A stretch of 64,000 nt of DNA, taken from NCBI GenBank assembly GCA_028583415.1, contig CM053269.1:72453412-72517411 (forward strand), read 5' to 3'. The notes under the pieces are model-generated. The model had not been told where the DNA came from. It did no database searches and saw only the letters and a program-made list of their open reading frames with translations. The first letter of the stretch is position 1, and each line of letters opens with the position of its first letter. This stretch comes from Protea cynaroides (lineage: Eukaryota > Streptophyta > Magnoliopsida > Proteales > Proteaceae). Shown here piece by piece: positions 45,901 through 57,900 of the stretch. The position numbers and the translations under genes were made by a program.

Positions 45901-48900
45901 ATAAAAAAAAGACCACCATTTCTTACAAATGATAAAACTCCAATACTTAGAACCTCAAGCTTGGGAGTTGCTGACTAACAATAATTTATGCATGAAACAT
46001 TGCTGTCTAAACATAAATCTTTTGATATTCTTAATTCTGTGGATTACTGCCTAGTGTTACAGCATGCTATTGCAGTGGAGTCAAATAGTTGTCGCAACAT
46101 GGACCTGAAGTATGCAGCAACCTTCTCACCTTTTGTGTAGATTATACTTTTATTCATTTCTTTGTTTATCTTATGAGTATAGTTTTCCCTGATACACTTA
46201 AATCTGGTAAATGTACTATATATTATGGACCTGGAATGACTCATATGGCTTATTACATTTGTGGATATGATTTTGATAAATGCAGTAGGAAAGGTTGACT
46301 GATGACTACCTGATGCGAAACCTCCTGAATAAGGACATAATATCCTTGTGAACCTTACTCATTACAATGTATGCGAATATAGATGTTGTGTGGTAGGTTA
46401 GCTTGTTAGCGTACCAACTTGGTTAATTATGTGTGACATGGCTTGAATTGACATATTAAGTGAAGAGCGTTGCTTCATGTATCTTAAAACTCAGTTTCTT
46501 ATGTTTTAAGAGTATTTCAGTTGCTTAGAGCATGTGGTTGTTTGTTAACCAGAATAACTTTATATAAGATATTTCTATTTTATCTATGTGAAATGCTCCC
46601 ATATAATTTGTGTTCTAACAATATCTTTACTTGAAATCTAGAAACTTATGGGTAGATTTTGAGAAAAAGAGGTAAAGAAGGATTTCCAGCTTGCAAACTT
46701 GGTTCGAGTATATTGATCAGCAAGCTTAGGTGTTTTGAATATATTTTATTCCCTTAGAAATTGGTAGAAGGTGATAGAATTGAATATAATTGACTTTTGA
46801 AGGAGGAATCTCTATTAATAGGATTTAAATATATTAACCGTGAATACAGTTATTGACTTGATGTAGATCAGCTTGATTTACATCAGCACTACACTAGAAT
46901 AACTTAGACCTGCGAGTACATGGCAGCTAGGGGAGAACCTGATGCCTGTGTTTTTGGGGCCCCTGATTGTTGATCGTAAAAAAATGCCCTTCTCTTGCCC
47001 AATGCTGTAAGAAAGAAATGTCGAAGAGCTTCCCAATTTTGCTCAAATGTCAAGTTAGCTGCATAAAAAACCATTCCGGTAGCTGTGAATTCTGGAGAAC
47101 AGATGTAATCAAGTGCAAGTATGCTGGTACTAGACAAAAGATTGACTCCAAGTTTGGGGAGATTTTTCACTGGCTGCATTGATTAATTTCAAAGTTGATG
47201 ATGAAATACTTGTAGGCTAAAATCCTCGCTTCTCATAAAGATCCCATTATTCCATCTGTTTACTTGTGATTAATGAAAAGTTTTTATTTTATTTTTATTA
47301 TGTCTTGCTGGAATGTGTCATGGTAGTATTTTTTTCCCCTCCTTAATATAATATAACTAATTGAAGAGCCCCATCAGGCCGTTCATTTTAACTTTTTTTG
47401 TTTGTTTGTTAGTTCTTACCACAAGACCGGGTTTGTGAGTTTGCTAAGCTAACTCCTGTTCAACTTCTGGAAGAGACTGAAAGGGCGGTTGGTGATCCTC
47501 AGCTACCAATCCAACATCGATCTCTTGTTGATAAAAGTCGTGAATTGAAGAGACTTGAAGTTGTGGGTTTCTAAACATTATTGTTTTATGCCTACCAGAT
47601 AAAGTTCTAAGGATCTATGATGTAGCATAAAAATTGTGGCACTTTTTGTTTCTTGCTCATGCCTAGACAAAGATATATCCATTTGCTTTATCTTCCTTGG
47701 GAACTCTTGGTAGTGTTTAAAACCATGGCCATGTTTTGTAGACTGTTAAACAAAATGGAGATACCTTGAATCAGTTGAAAGCACTTAATGCTGAGCAAGA
47801 AAAAGATGTAAAGCGTGTCCGTCAAAGAGGACTACTCCTGGAAAAGGTTTGTCACGAGGTCATTAAACTAGTTTCAAACCAGTACTTTTGTATATTTGAT
47901 TCCTTTTCCTGTCTTGCAGGTTGAATCTATGAGAAAGAAATTGCCATGGCTTAAGTATGATAAGAAGCAAGATCAATGGAAGAAAGCAAAAGAGGACATG
48001 GATAATGCAAAAAGTGAACTGGGTAAAGCTGCTACCGTTGCAAATGATCACAAAGAACGTTTAGAGTATGATAGCTTGGTTGATTCCACTTCCCTTTTTA
48101 TTTTCAAGCATAATCCTGAACATTATATTTAACTTGTCTTGCATTGTCTCTTAATCATATTTTTCTCCCAACATTAGATGTGAGTATTTTCACTCTAGCT
48201 TCTTTCTTTTGCTTTACAAAGCCACTTAACTTCCATTTTTTTGAGATGAATTTCTCAAATAAATGGTTCTTAGTTAGGGAATTTATGGACATGCGGATTG
48301 TGATGATGCCATCAGCTCAACATAGCACTATCGCACTAGTGCTACTTAGCTGCATGATAAATTTCATGTGAATCCTAGTGGCCGTTAATTATAGAGGCTG
48401 GTTCTCAGATTCGTTAAAGTATATTAATGGTGATTGTAGTTATTGACTTTGATGCATTGTACTGATCATGGAGCTGTGATTTTTATTTTTTAAATAAATG
48501 GGGATGTGCTTGTTGAAATTGAACTTGAAAATTTTATATTATATTATATTACTTGGATTCTGTTTCAAGTTTTGATTGCTTGAAGTCAAGAATCAAGTTG
48601 CTTATCTTGTGATGCAATGATGTCACAGGAGGTGTTCCAATGTTAGCAGTAAAGTTAAACCTCACCCAAATAATTCTTATGAGAATGTTATGCCTTGGTG
48701 CTATTTTCTTGTAAGAAGCAGCAATTGTTTTAGCTTTTGAGCTGCCATCTTAATGCAGGCCCAATTTTAGTCCCGATTTAAATTTGGCCAAGATTTTGTC
48801 TTAGGTTAGGTTGGGTTGGGTTTTTATTTTTGGGTTTATTCTTTGTAATGGGCTTAATTATGAGGCTCAAGAGTGGGGGTCTAAAGGGTGTACGTAAATA

Positions 48901-51900
48901 GATATTTAATTAGTAGTGGGGCCTCATTACTGTTGATGATAAGGTTAGTTACTAGAGTGATAATGTTAGTTAGAGTCGTCTTTTAGTTTTCAGTTTCCTA
49001 GCTTGTTTTCTTTTTTTAAGAGTTTGTTTAGTTAGGGACATTTCCTTATGGTTAACAGCTTGCGGTTCTAGAGTTCTGAAATTTTAGGAATCTTATCACA
49101 AGTCCATACGAAGTCATAGATTAAGATTTTATTTACATATCTTATCTTTCATTGTAAGAGTCAGTTTTATTTCAGTCCTTAGTAGTTTAGTTAGATAAGA
49201 TTAGTTAAGATAGAGTTCAGTCATGTTTGGACACTTATTATTACAGCTTGCATGGGACAGTGTTTCCTATGTTGTTTTTTATTTCTTTATTTCCTAGTTC
49301 AGTTTCTATATAATCAATGTAAGGTTTCATAAGCCACACATTTTGATGGAATGAATTAAAGTAAGTTTTATTTTGAGATTGAGTTTGGTGTCTCTCTCTC
49401 TCTCTCTCTCTCCCCCCCACATGTGATCTCCTCTTCCCTCTTTGCGTTTCTTATATCTTTTTTTGTAAGCAATATTCTTGGGTTACTGTTCACGGGTACT
49501 ATTCACAGGCCCTGAACAGCCCCTTGTCCATTTCCTTTATTCTTTCTTCTTTTTACATTCTCTCTCTATTGCCCAACCTTGCAGATCTCTCCCCAGTCTG
49601 CATCACTTCACATCTGCAGTACAAGTGATGCAGTCCAAGAATTGGTCCATGGAACCAGTCTAAAGCCAAGCCCCAAAAGCCAAGAGCACTGTTCACGGTA
49701 CTGTTGAACAGTACCAACAGAATTTTTAGAAAGTTTGTCTTCTTCTTAAATTAAAAAAAAGTTAGATTTGTTTCCTTAAAATTAGTCATTAGTTTTGTTT
49801 CCTAAGGTTGGTTATTATATGAGTCAGTCATAGATGTTATTTGTTTTGGAAACTTCTTTAAAAGTTATAAAGGGAAGTTTCTCTTTTTTATTTTTAGACA
49901 TTCCTTCTAGGAACTGGTCCTTCTATCTTTTGTATTTTCTTTTAGCGTTATAAATAAAGAGGAAGAAGATGCTGGCAGCAGAGTTGGCCAGAGTTTTATT
50001 AAAAAATTCTGGTTGAGTCTCACTGGTTGTGAGACTCAACCGAAACTCCTATTATGTTCATTCCCGTTTTCAGATGATAGTAGTTTTTCGAAAATTTATT
50101 ACTCCTTTATCCATGGTTGGATCACCTTCAAATTTGGGTATGTTATCAAGCACAACCTAGAGTATTTCCCCTCCTAGTTTGAAAACTTTCTAACGGCTGG
50201 ATTCAGAGATAAGTAATTTTTTTTTTTGCTATACAATTCTGGTTTTGTTAAAATACCTGTTTGAGACCTACGGGGCAAGATTGGTTTCAATTCCACCCGT
50301 TGGATCAAGTTCATCTTCTGGAGTATTATTTCTCATATCCTAAGGATCATTGTTTTCAAATTTCGAAGCATTCTATTGGATAGATTTAAAGTTGGGGAAT
50401 TATTTGTAACATTCAATCATTCTTGTTTGTTGTTAAATGTTAAATTTGGGTTGGACTGTGATAAGATCTTGCAGCAAAGAGGGATCATTGATTTGAATGT
50501 GTTGAAGCCCTCTTTGCCATCAACAAGCAAGTTCATAGCCAGTTTAGTTCTTGTTTCTAGAATATTTCTGTAACCCTGAACTGCATTACCTTTGCTTGGA
50601 CTTCCTTTTCTCATTCTTGGAGATTGCTTTATATGATTAGTGTTGGAGAATGGGTTGTTTGTTAGTTGTCATTTGATTAGTATTCCTGGTGGTGTTTTTA
50701 GTAGTTGCTGGTGGTTTCCCGAGTACATGAAACAAGGCCTAAGCTATGCATGTTTTTCGTCACCACCTCACTTAGAGTAATCTTATGTCTGCCCCTGGCT
50801 CTTTTAGATCCTTCGATTTGAATCAAGTCAATCATCTGTATTGGAGCATCTAGACGCTTCCATTGAACATAGCCATGCCATCTCAAACGAATTTCTCGTA
50901 GCTTATCATTTATCGGCGGTACTCCCGAATTAGCTCTAATACGTTCATTCCTTATCGTATCCTTCTTAGTTTTGCTACACATCCATCTCAACATCCTCAT
51001 CTCAGCTACACTGAGTTTATCTGCATGATGTTTTTTAACTGCCCAACATTTGTAACCATACATCATAGCCGGTAAAATGACTATCCTATAAAATATCATT
51101 TTAAAAGTATATGCTAATCGCAAAGCCCTTCAGTTCATGGTTTTAAATTTCGGCTGAAATCTTTGGTTTTGGACGAAATATTTTGGATTTTGACAAATCC
51201 GAAATGATACCTTCGTTTGAAACAAAAATGTCACAAATTTTAGACCGAAAATACTGCTTCGACCGAAAACACTGTTTAGGTTGAAACTTGGTGTCGACCT
51301 TAGAAGTCAGAGTAGACCTTAAAAGTCAGAGTAGTATAAGATAGGGAACTGTATACAGGAGGCACAATATACAATATTGATTTATGACTAATATCATTTA
51401 AGTAAATGTTCATTTACTTAAGATATTAGTCATAAATAAGCAAACACCTCTTACTTAAATCTAATACAAATAGTCTAAAATTTAAATTCCAAAAAGATAA
51501 AAAATCAACTTTTTAGTTCAAGAACAAAAACTTGATTTTTGTTCGTAAGACAATTTTCTACTTTCAATTTTCAAATGCTAGCTTTATTCTCCAATTCTTA
51601 AAATTTCATAAATCTTATTAAATTAAAATATCACCAAAAACCAAGTGTCCGGCAAAATAATATTTTATTTTGATGTCAAAAAATTATTTCCATTTAGGCG
51701 ACTTTAAACAACATTCACATACTTTGAATAAGATTTGACCGGAGAGTAACTCATTCAATATAATTTGAATTCATGTAATCTCGGATTTGTTGCAAAGCTG
51801 ATTATGTTAGCTTTTCAACAAATTTGATATTACTTGAATTCGAGTTATATTGAAGGAGTTACGCTCCGATCAAATCTTGTTCGGAGTATGCAAATGCTAT

Positions 51901-54900
51901 TTAAAGTTGTCTAAATGGAAATAATTTTTTGGACATCAAAACAAAAGATTATTTTGGCTATTGAAGGAGTTACTCTCCAGTGAAACCTTGTTCGAGTATG
52001 CAAATGCTATTTAAAGTTGTCTGAATGGAAATAATTTTTTGGACATCAGAACAAAAGATTATTTTGGCGGACTCTTGGTTTTTAGTGATGTTTTACTCTA
52101 ATACGATTTGTGGAATTTTTATATTATAGATAAAGGTTAGCATTTGGAAGTTGAAAATTGCTCCACGATCGAAAATCCAGTTTTTGTTCTTAAATTAAAA
52201 AGTTGTCTTTTTATCCTTTTGTAATTTGAATTTTAGATTATTTTTATTGGATTTGAATGGAGTGTTTGTTTATTTATGAATGATATCTTAAGTAAATGAA
52301 ATATAAAAGTTAATAAACATTTACTTTTATACAAGCCGCCTATTTAACTCTGAATCCAATCCCAGGTTCAAATGTACAATCGCAAATTTGGGCTCAAACC
52401 ATACAATACCATATTTGATGGTTTTTTTTCTTACACTAATTGAGGGAATATGTGTGAAAAGGATAAAATAGACAACATTAACCAAATCAGGGCAAAAAAC
52501 CAACTTCTAGGTCTTGAAACCAAAGTTTCGAATTCACCTAGAAAAAATCCCAGATTTCAGCCCCATTTCGGCCGAAATATGTTTCGCTTCGGTTTTGAAG
52601 TTGGTCGAACCCAGCCCCGAAACCGAAATTGAGAACTTTGCTCCAGATGCACCTCTCCACTTCATACATCTTATTTTAATCCTATGTTAAATATCATCTT
52701 TTATATAACCTTCCTTATAGGCTAGATACCTAAAATAGTCACTTTGCGGTAGCTCCCTTATCAATTTTCACTACTTCATTATCCGTCCTTATGTGGCAAA
52801 GTTACACTGAGCAGTATTGATAAGTAAGGGGATGTAACTGGGTAGCTGAAAATCCGAATTCGATTGAAATCCACACCCGTTTAAGGGAATCCAAATCCAA
52901 ACAATCAAATTCTGTTATGAATTTGGATCAGTGGGATGGTAGGCGGATGCGGATTCGGATAGCATTCTAAAGGAGCGGATATAATCTGCTCCGATCTGTT
53001 TAGGTATTTAAACACTTTCCATGTTAAAAAATATTAACTTCACGTCTTCATCTACCGTATTTCTTGGGTTCAGTTTCCATATTAAATAATATTAAAACCT
53101 AACTTCACGTCTTCACCTACCGTATTTCTAGGGTTCGGATGGCCCACGATTTAAGCCGATGAGATGTTTTTATGGAGAGAGAATCAGTCGACGGTTGCAC
53201 TCCTTTTTCGATTCTTCTTTCGCCTTCTCCCTCCTTCCTCCTTCTTTCTCATCCTTGTTCTTCGTTTCGTTTCTGCTTCCTTTTTCTACTGCTTCATTAA
53301 AAAAGAAAGGGATCTTGTGGGTGTCATCGGGAGGAGAGAAGAAAAATAGGGGAAAAAAAGAAGTTGCAGATTTCTCCATCTTTCCCAAATTATATTTTCT
53401 CTGGTGGCTTCCTCTTGGATGATCTCCATCAACAATTTCTTTGGCGGCAATCAGTGCTTGATTTTCTTTGTGTCTCATCACCTTGCTTCATGTTATTTGT
53501 GTTGCATCATTTGCAGTGATTCGCTTGATCTATTCTGTGGCGCGAGTCGTTCCTCTAAAGCAAGGAGTCCTTTGGTTTATTGCTTCTCCCATCAGTTTTT
53601 TTTATTATATTTTTTTAACTTATTTCTTAAAAGACACTTGAGACTGTAAAACTTATTGCAATCCTACGAATTCAGGGTGTGGAGTGTATTTTTTTATGAT
53701 CGTCCGATGTGAGAAAACTGAGATTTATTATGACTCTATCTTCTACAACTTTCTTTATATCTGTTATGTTAATTCAACCGGAATCAGGAGGGTTAAATGT
53801 TATTGTAAGAGGGGTCATCACAGGCCTTCTCCTTGAATTCAAACAAGGCAGATCGACATTTAATTCCATTATTTTTTTCAGTCCGGAATCGAATCGAATT
53901 TAACCGGATATCCAGTTAAAATTCAAATTTGAATTCGGATTTGATTTTTAAAAATCCTCAGGCTTCTAGATCGGATTCAGATAGTGAGATTAGAAGTCGG
54001 ATTCGAATTTGGATACTACTCGATCTGTACCGAATGCGTCAGTTTACATCCTTATTGATAAGCCAGCCAAGCGAGCAACCTAGCCGGCCGGGTCAATAGC
54101 CAAGGACAGTTGTCGGCCAGCTGTCCATTAGGGGATCTTCCCTAATTAGTTATTGCAATTTTAGTTTCTAGCTTCCTAAAATAATTATTGCTAGTAATAG
54201 ATACTCGCCTAAATTTAAGTTTTAATTTTCAATTTTAGAAAGTTTTCATTAGGCAATTAGGTTCTTCTTATTTTGTTAAGTTGTTTTACAAGATTGGACT
54301 TTCCTTCCTTGCTAGTTGTCAACAAGGATGGATTGACTGGTCTACTTTCTTAATTGTATTCAAAGCAATTTTATATATGTGACTTGAAGCAGAAGAAGAA
54401 AGTTTTAGAGAGAAAGAAAATGGCTTGTCTGTGATTGAGTTGCAGCTGGGTCTCCTTGGCTGTGAGACTCAGCCACAACTCTCATTCCCTTCCTCTTGCT
54501 ATCAGTGTACTTCCCCTCCCCTCTTCCCTCAATTTTCCATTGGTTCCATTAATTCCATTAATTCCTTTCCCTTATCCTCCATTGATTTCTGCAATCATAA
54601 GAGCTGTTCCTGCTACTGAAACCTCTAAGAATAGGGATCGATATCTGTAGAAATCATCCTTACTTTACTCTTGAGTCTCCACTACAGCTGCGGCACTACT
54701 TGAGAACATAGTTCGAAATCTCCAGTCTCGAGGGTGTCTCGACCCTCTGAGAAACCGAGATCTCGGAAATCTCGGTCGAGATCTCGGTGAGACATTGTAC
54801 AAAAGCCGTAAAGGCTTAAAATGTGTATTTCGACCCTAAAATGACCATTTTAAAGCTTGATACTCTGGGAAAACCCTATTTTGGCATATGTAAACATATT

Positions 54901-57900
54901 TAAACCATAAAATTGTATAAATAATCACACATGGTGGTTGTTTGGGTTTACACCCGTGTTTGGCAGTGTCGGCTTGAAATTCAAATGTAAACCTAGGGTA
55001 ATATTGACTATTCTACATAATGTAACACTACTAGAAGATCACGGAAGACCAAATGAGCCAGTAAAATGATATATTAGGAGAAGAATAAACATAATAACAC
55101 TTAATTAGTTAATTGTCATAGTAAAAAAAACCCAAAGTAGTCAAGTAGACTATACAATCATAATTCATACATTATGTCGAGACTAGTCAAGAACTAGTCG
55201 AAAAATGGTCGAGAACTGGTCAAAAATGTCGAGAAATGGTCGAAAATGTCGAGAAATGGTCGAAAATGTCGAGAAATGCTCGAAAATTAGTTGAGATGGT
55301 CGAGACACTGTATCGAGGCCAGATCTCGTCTCGAGCTCGCCGAGATCTTCGAGATCTCGCTGAGATTTAAAACACTGCTTGAGAAGTCCTACTGTACTGA
55401 CAGCCCAGTACAACAACATATAAAGTCGGCGGCTCCTGTAGTCCCATGTAGAATCAGAGTACCCCTGCCACTTCAAAAATTTATATCTCTTCAACAGTTG
55501 ATTGGATTGACCTTAAATTTGGACATTGTTACAAATGCATATCAAGCTACAAGCCCTCCAAATTACATGATCAATTTACGGTCGGATTGACCGGAATGAT
55601 AAGTTCTTTACTGCTGATTTCCTGGTTTGTTATTTTACCTATAGTTAGGGCTGATGTAATCGATCCTTTTTTTTTGGATGAATGATAGGGGAAACAAACC
55701 TGGTTATCCAGAGGATAGAGCTAGACTCCTTACAAAAACAGGACAAAGCCTAGAGCCAAACAGAAGGCACTGAAGACCCAAGAAGCAAACAAAAGGGAAC
55801 CGCCTCATCCGGGCTGAAGATTCCAAGAGGAAGGAATGAATCTATTCCTCTCAATATCCGAGTTAGGGGAAGGAAGGGGCATCATTGTTCCACGCAAATC
55901 GAAAGTAATGGTTTCCCAAATTTGATCGAAAGATCTCGCCTTAGCTGTCCACATCCTCATGTTCCTCTCAAATCAGAAATGATACACAGTCACTGTGAAA
56001 GCGATCTTGACAGTAGTATCGCCAATAGACTTTCTCTTGAATTTTTTTTGCTATCCACCTCCATTCTTGATCAATGGGCTGGATACTTCTGTAACAAGGC
56101 CAGCACTTCTCGAGAATCTTTCCCCATACTCTTTTAGAAAAGGGGCAGTAAAAGAACAGGTGATTAACATCCTCTTTGACGGCCCAACATAAACCACAGC
56201 TTGCATTATGAATGATATCCCGGCTGCAAAGAAGAACACCAGTTGGAGAGATTCGGTCAAGGCTTTCTAGAGAATGAAAATGTGACGGGGAGAGTAGCCT
56301 TTGAACCATACCAAATCGAACCATGCGACTTTGGGGCTGTGGGATCTAACTAGGTTCCAGGCTGAAAAAGCTGAAAATACGCCATTAAAGGAAGCTGTCC
56401 AGCAGATGATATGTAATCAATCCTATTGCAAGGCTAAGATTCTAAAATTGATTGTAAACCCTAGCCTTTGCATCATATACACCATATACTCCATCTTTGT
56501 TCTACTTATCTCAAAAACCTTTTGATTTCAAGGTTGATCTACATCATAGTTATAAAGGTGTTGTCTAGGTGTCCAGGGAGCTTGTGGCGCCTTGGAAAAT
56601 AGTCTGCCTTAGTCGTCCGTCAGGCCTCCGACGCCTTGGTTCGTCTTAGTGCCTTGACAACTATGGTCTACATAACTTCAACTTGGCATTAATCTGTGTT
56701 TTTGTTTCATCCACCAAAACAATGTCATTAGCAAAAAAGCATAAACCAAAGAACCTCATCTTGAATGCCTTTGGTTAAATAGTCAATAATAAGTGCAAGC
56801 AAACAAGGACTAAAGCTGATCCTTAATGTAACCCAATTGTAATTGGGAATTCACTACCTTGATCCCCATGGTTCTCATACTAGTCATCACACTATAATAC
56901 ATATCCTTGATTATATCCGCATATTTGCTGGAAACACATCTCTTCACGGCCAGATTAACTCTCTAGGGACTCAGTCATAAGTTTTTTTTAGGTCAATAAA
57001 GATCTTATGGGGATCCTTCTTGCATTCTCTAAATCTTTCCAAGAGTCTCAAGTAAGTGAACAGCTTCTGTTGTTTTTTCTCTTGGTATAAAATCAAATCG
57101 GGTCTTCCATAATTTCATTGTAGGACTCGTTAGTTTTATGTCTTTATAGTTATTACAGCTTTGAATCACCTTTATTTTTATAAATCGGAATCACAATGCT
57201 TATCCTCCATTCATGTGACATTTTCTTTTGCTCATAATCTTATTGAACAGCTTGTTAAGCCAAGTTAATCCATAGTTCCTAAGTTCTTCCATTCTTCTAT
57301 TGGGTCCTCATCTAAGCTAAGTGCTTTGTTTAAATTCATCATCCTTAAAGCTTCTTTTATTTCTGACACCCTAATTTTTCGTTTATATCTATGATCTGTG
57401 ATGTAATGCAGCTTTCCGGGACATTATTACTCAAGGTGTTTCATTAAGTAGGCTATAAAAATACTCTTTCCATCTCTCATAATGTCTTCATCCCTTACTA
57501 GAACTTTACCATCTACAATTGTTTCCCTTTGTGCTCAGATTGTTATAAAGATCTCTATATTTTGTTGCCTTTATTTTTCCCATAAGCTTCTTAGCTTCAT
57601 TTTTTGCAAGTTTATGCCTTTTTATTTTCTCTACATCCTTAGTCTTTTGTGATGTCTTAAAACTATATTTCTTAGCGTTAATGACTGCTTGAGCCAAATC
57701 ATATCCCATCACCAATGCTCCCTAGTGAAAGGACGATTTCGTTTCGATATGCCTAGGACATCTTTATTGACCTTCTTAATACAAGCGGTCATCTCGTTCC
57801 ACATCATATTAGGGTCTCCATCAAAGTTCTACTTTTCTTGCTTGACCACATTATTAATTAATGCTTCCAAAGGTATATCTTTTTAAGCTCTACCACATTA

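Larger units (their letters stand above)
52808..56475. mobile_element. Solo LTR of about 1.0 kb, itself opened by three insertions
   Basis: The ends are TGAGCAGTATTGATAAG (52,808) and CCTAGCCTTTGCATCA (56,475), with 5-bp flanks TACAC and TATAC (one mismatch). The LINE frame continues on both sides (EYM to CNFAT). Removing the hAT, the hAT MITE and the L1 piece leaves about 1 kb with an LTR-like layout (TTTTATATATGTG near 54,370). The imperfect flanks make the call less certain than for the other solo LTRs. Confidence 0.6.

Noticed and set aside
46904..47179. 91-codon minus-strand frame in SMC5 intron 4
   Set aside because: Composition is plausible but no family was recognised, no splice or start context, and it lies inside an intron of an active gene on the other strand.
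53159..53481. Overlapping frames inside the 1.23-kb hAT element
   Set aside because: They follow a CT-rich stretch giving Ser/Phe/Leu on one strand and Glu/Lys on the other; no transposase motif.
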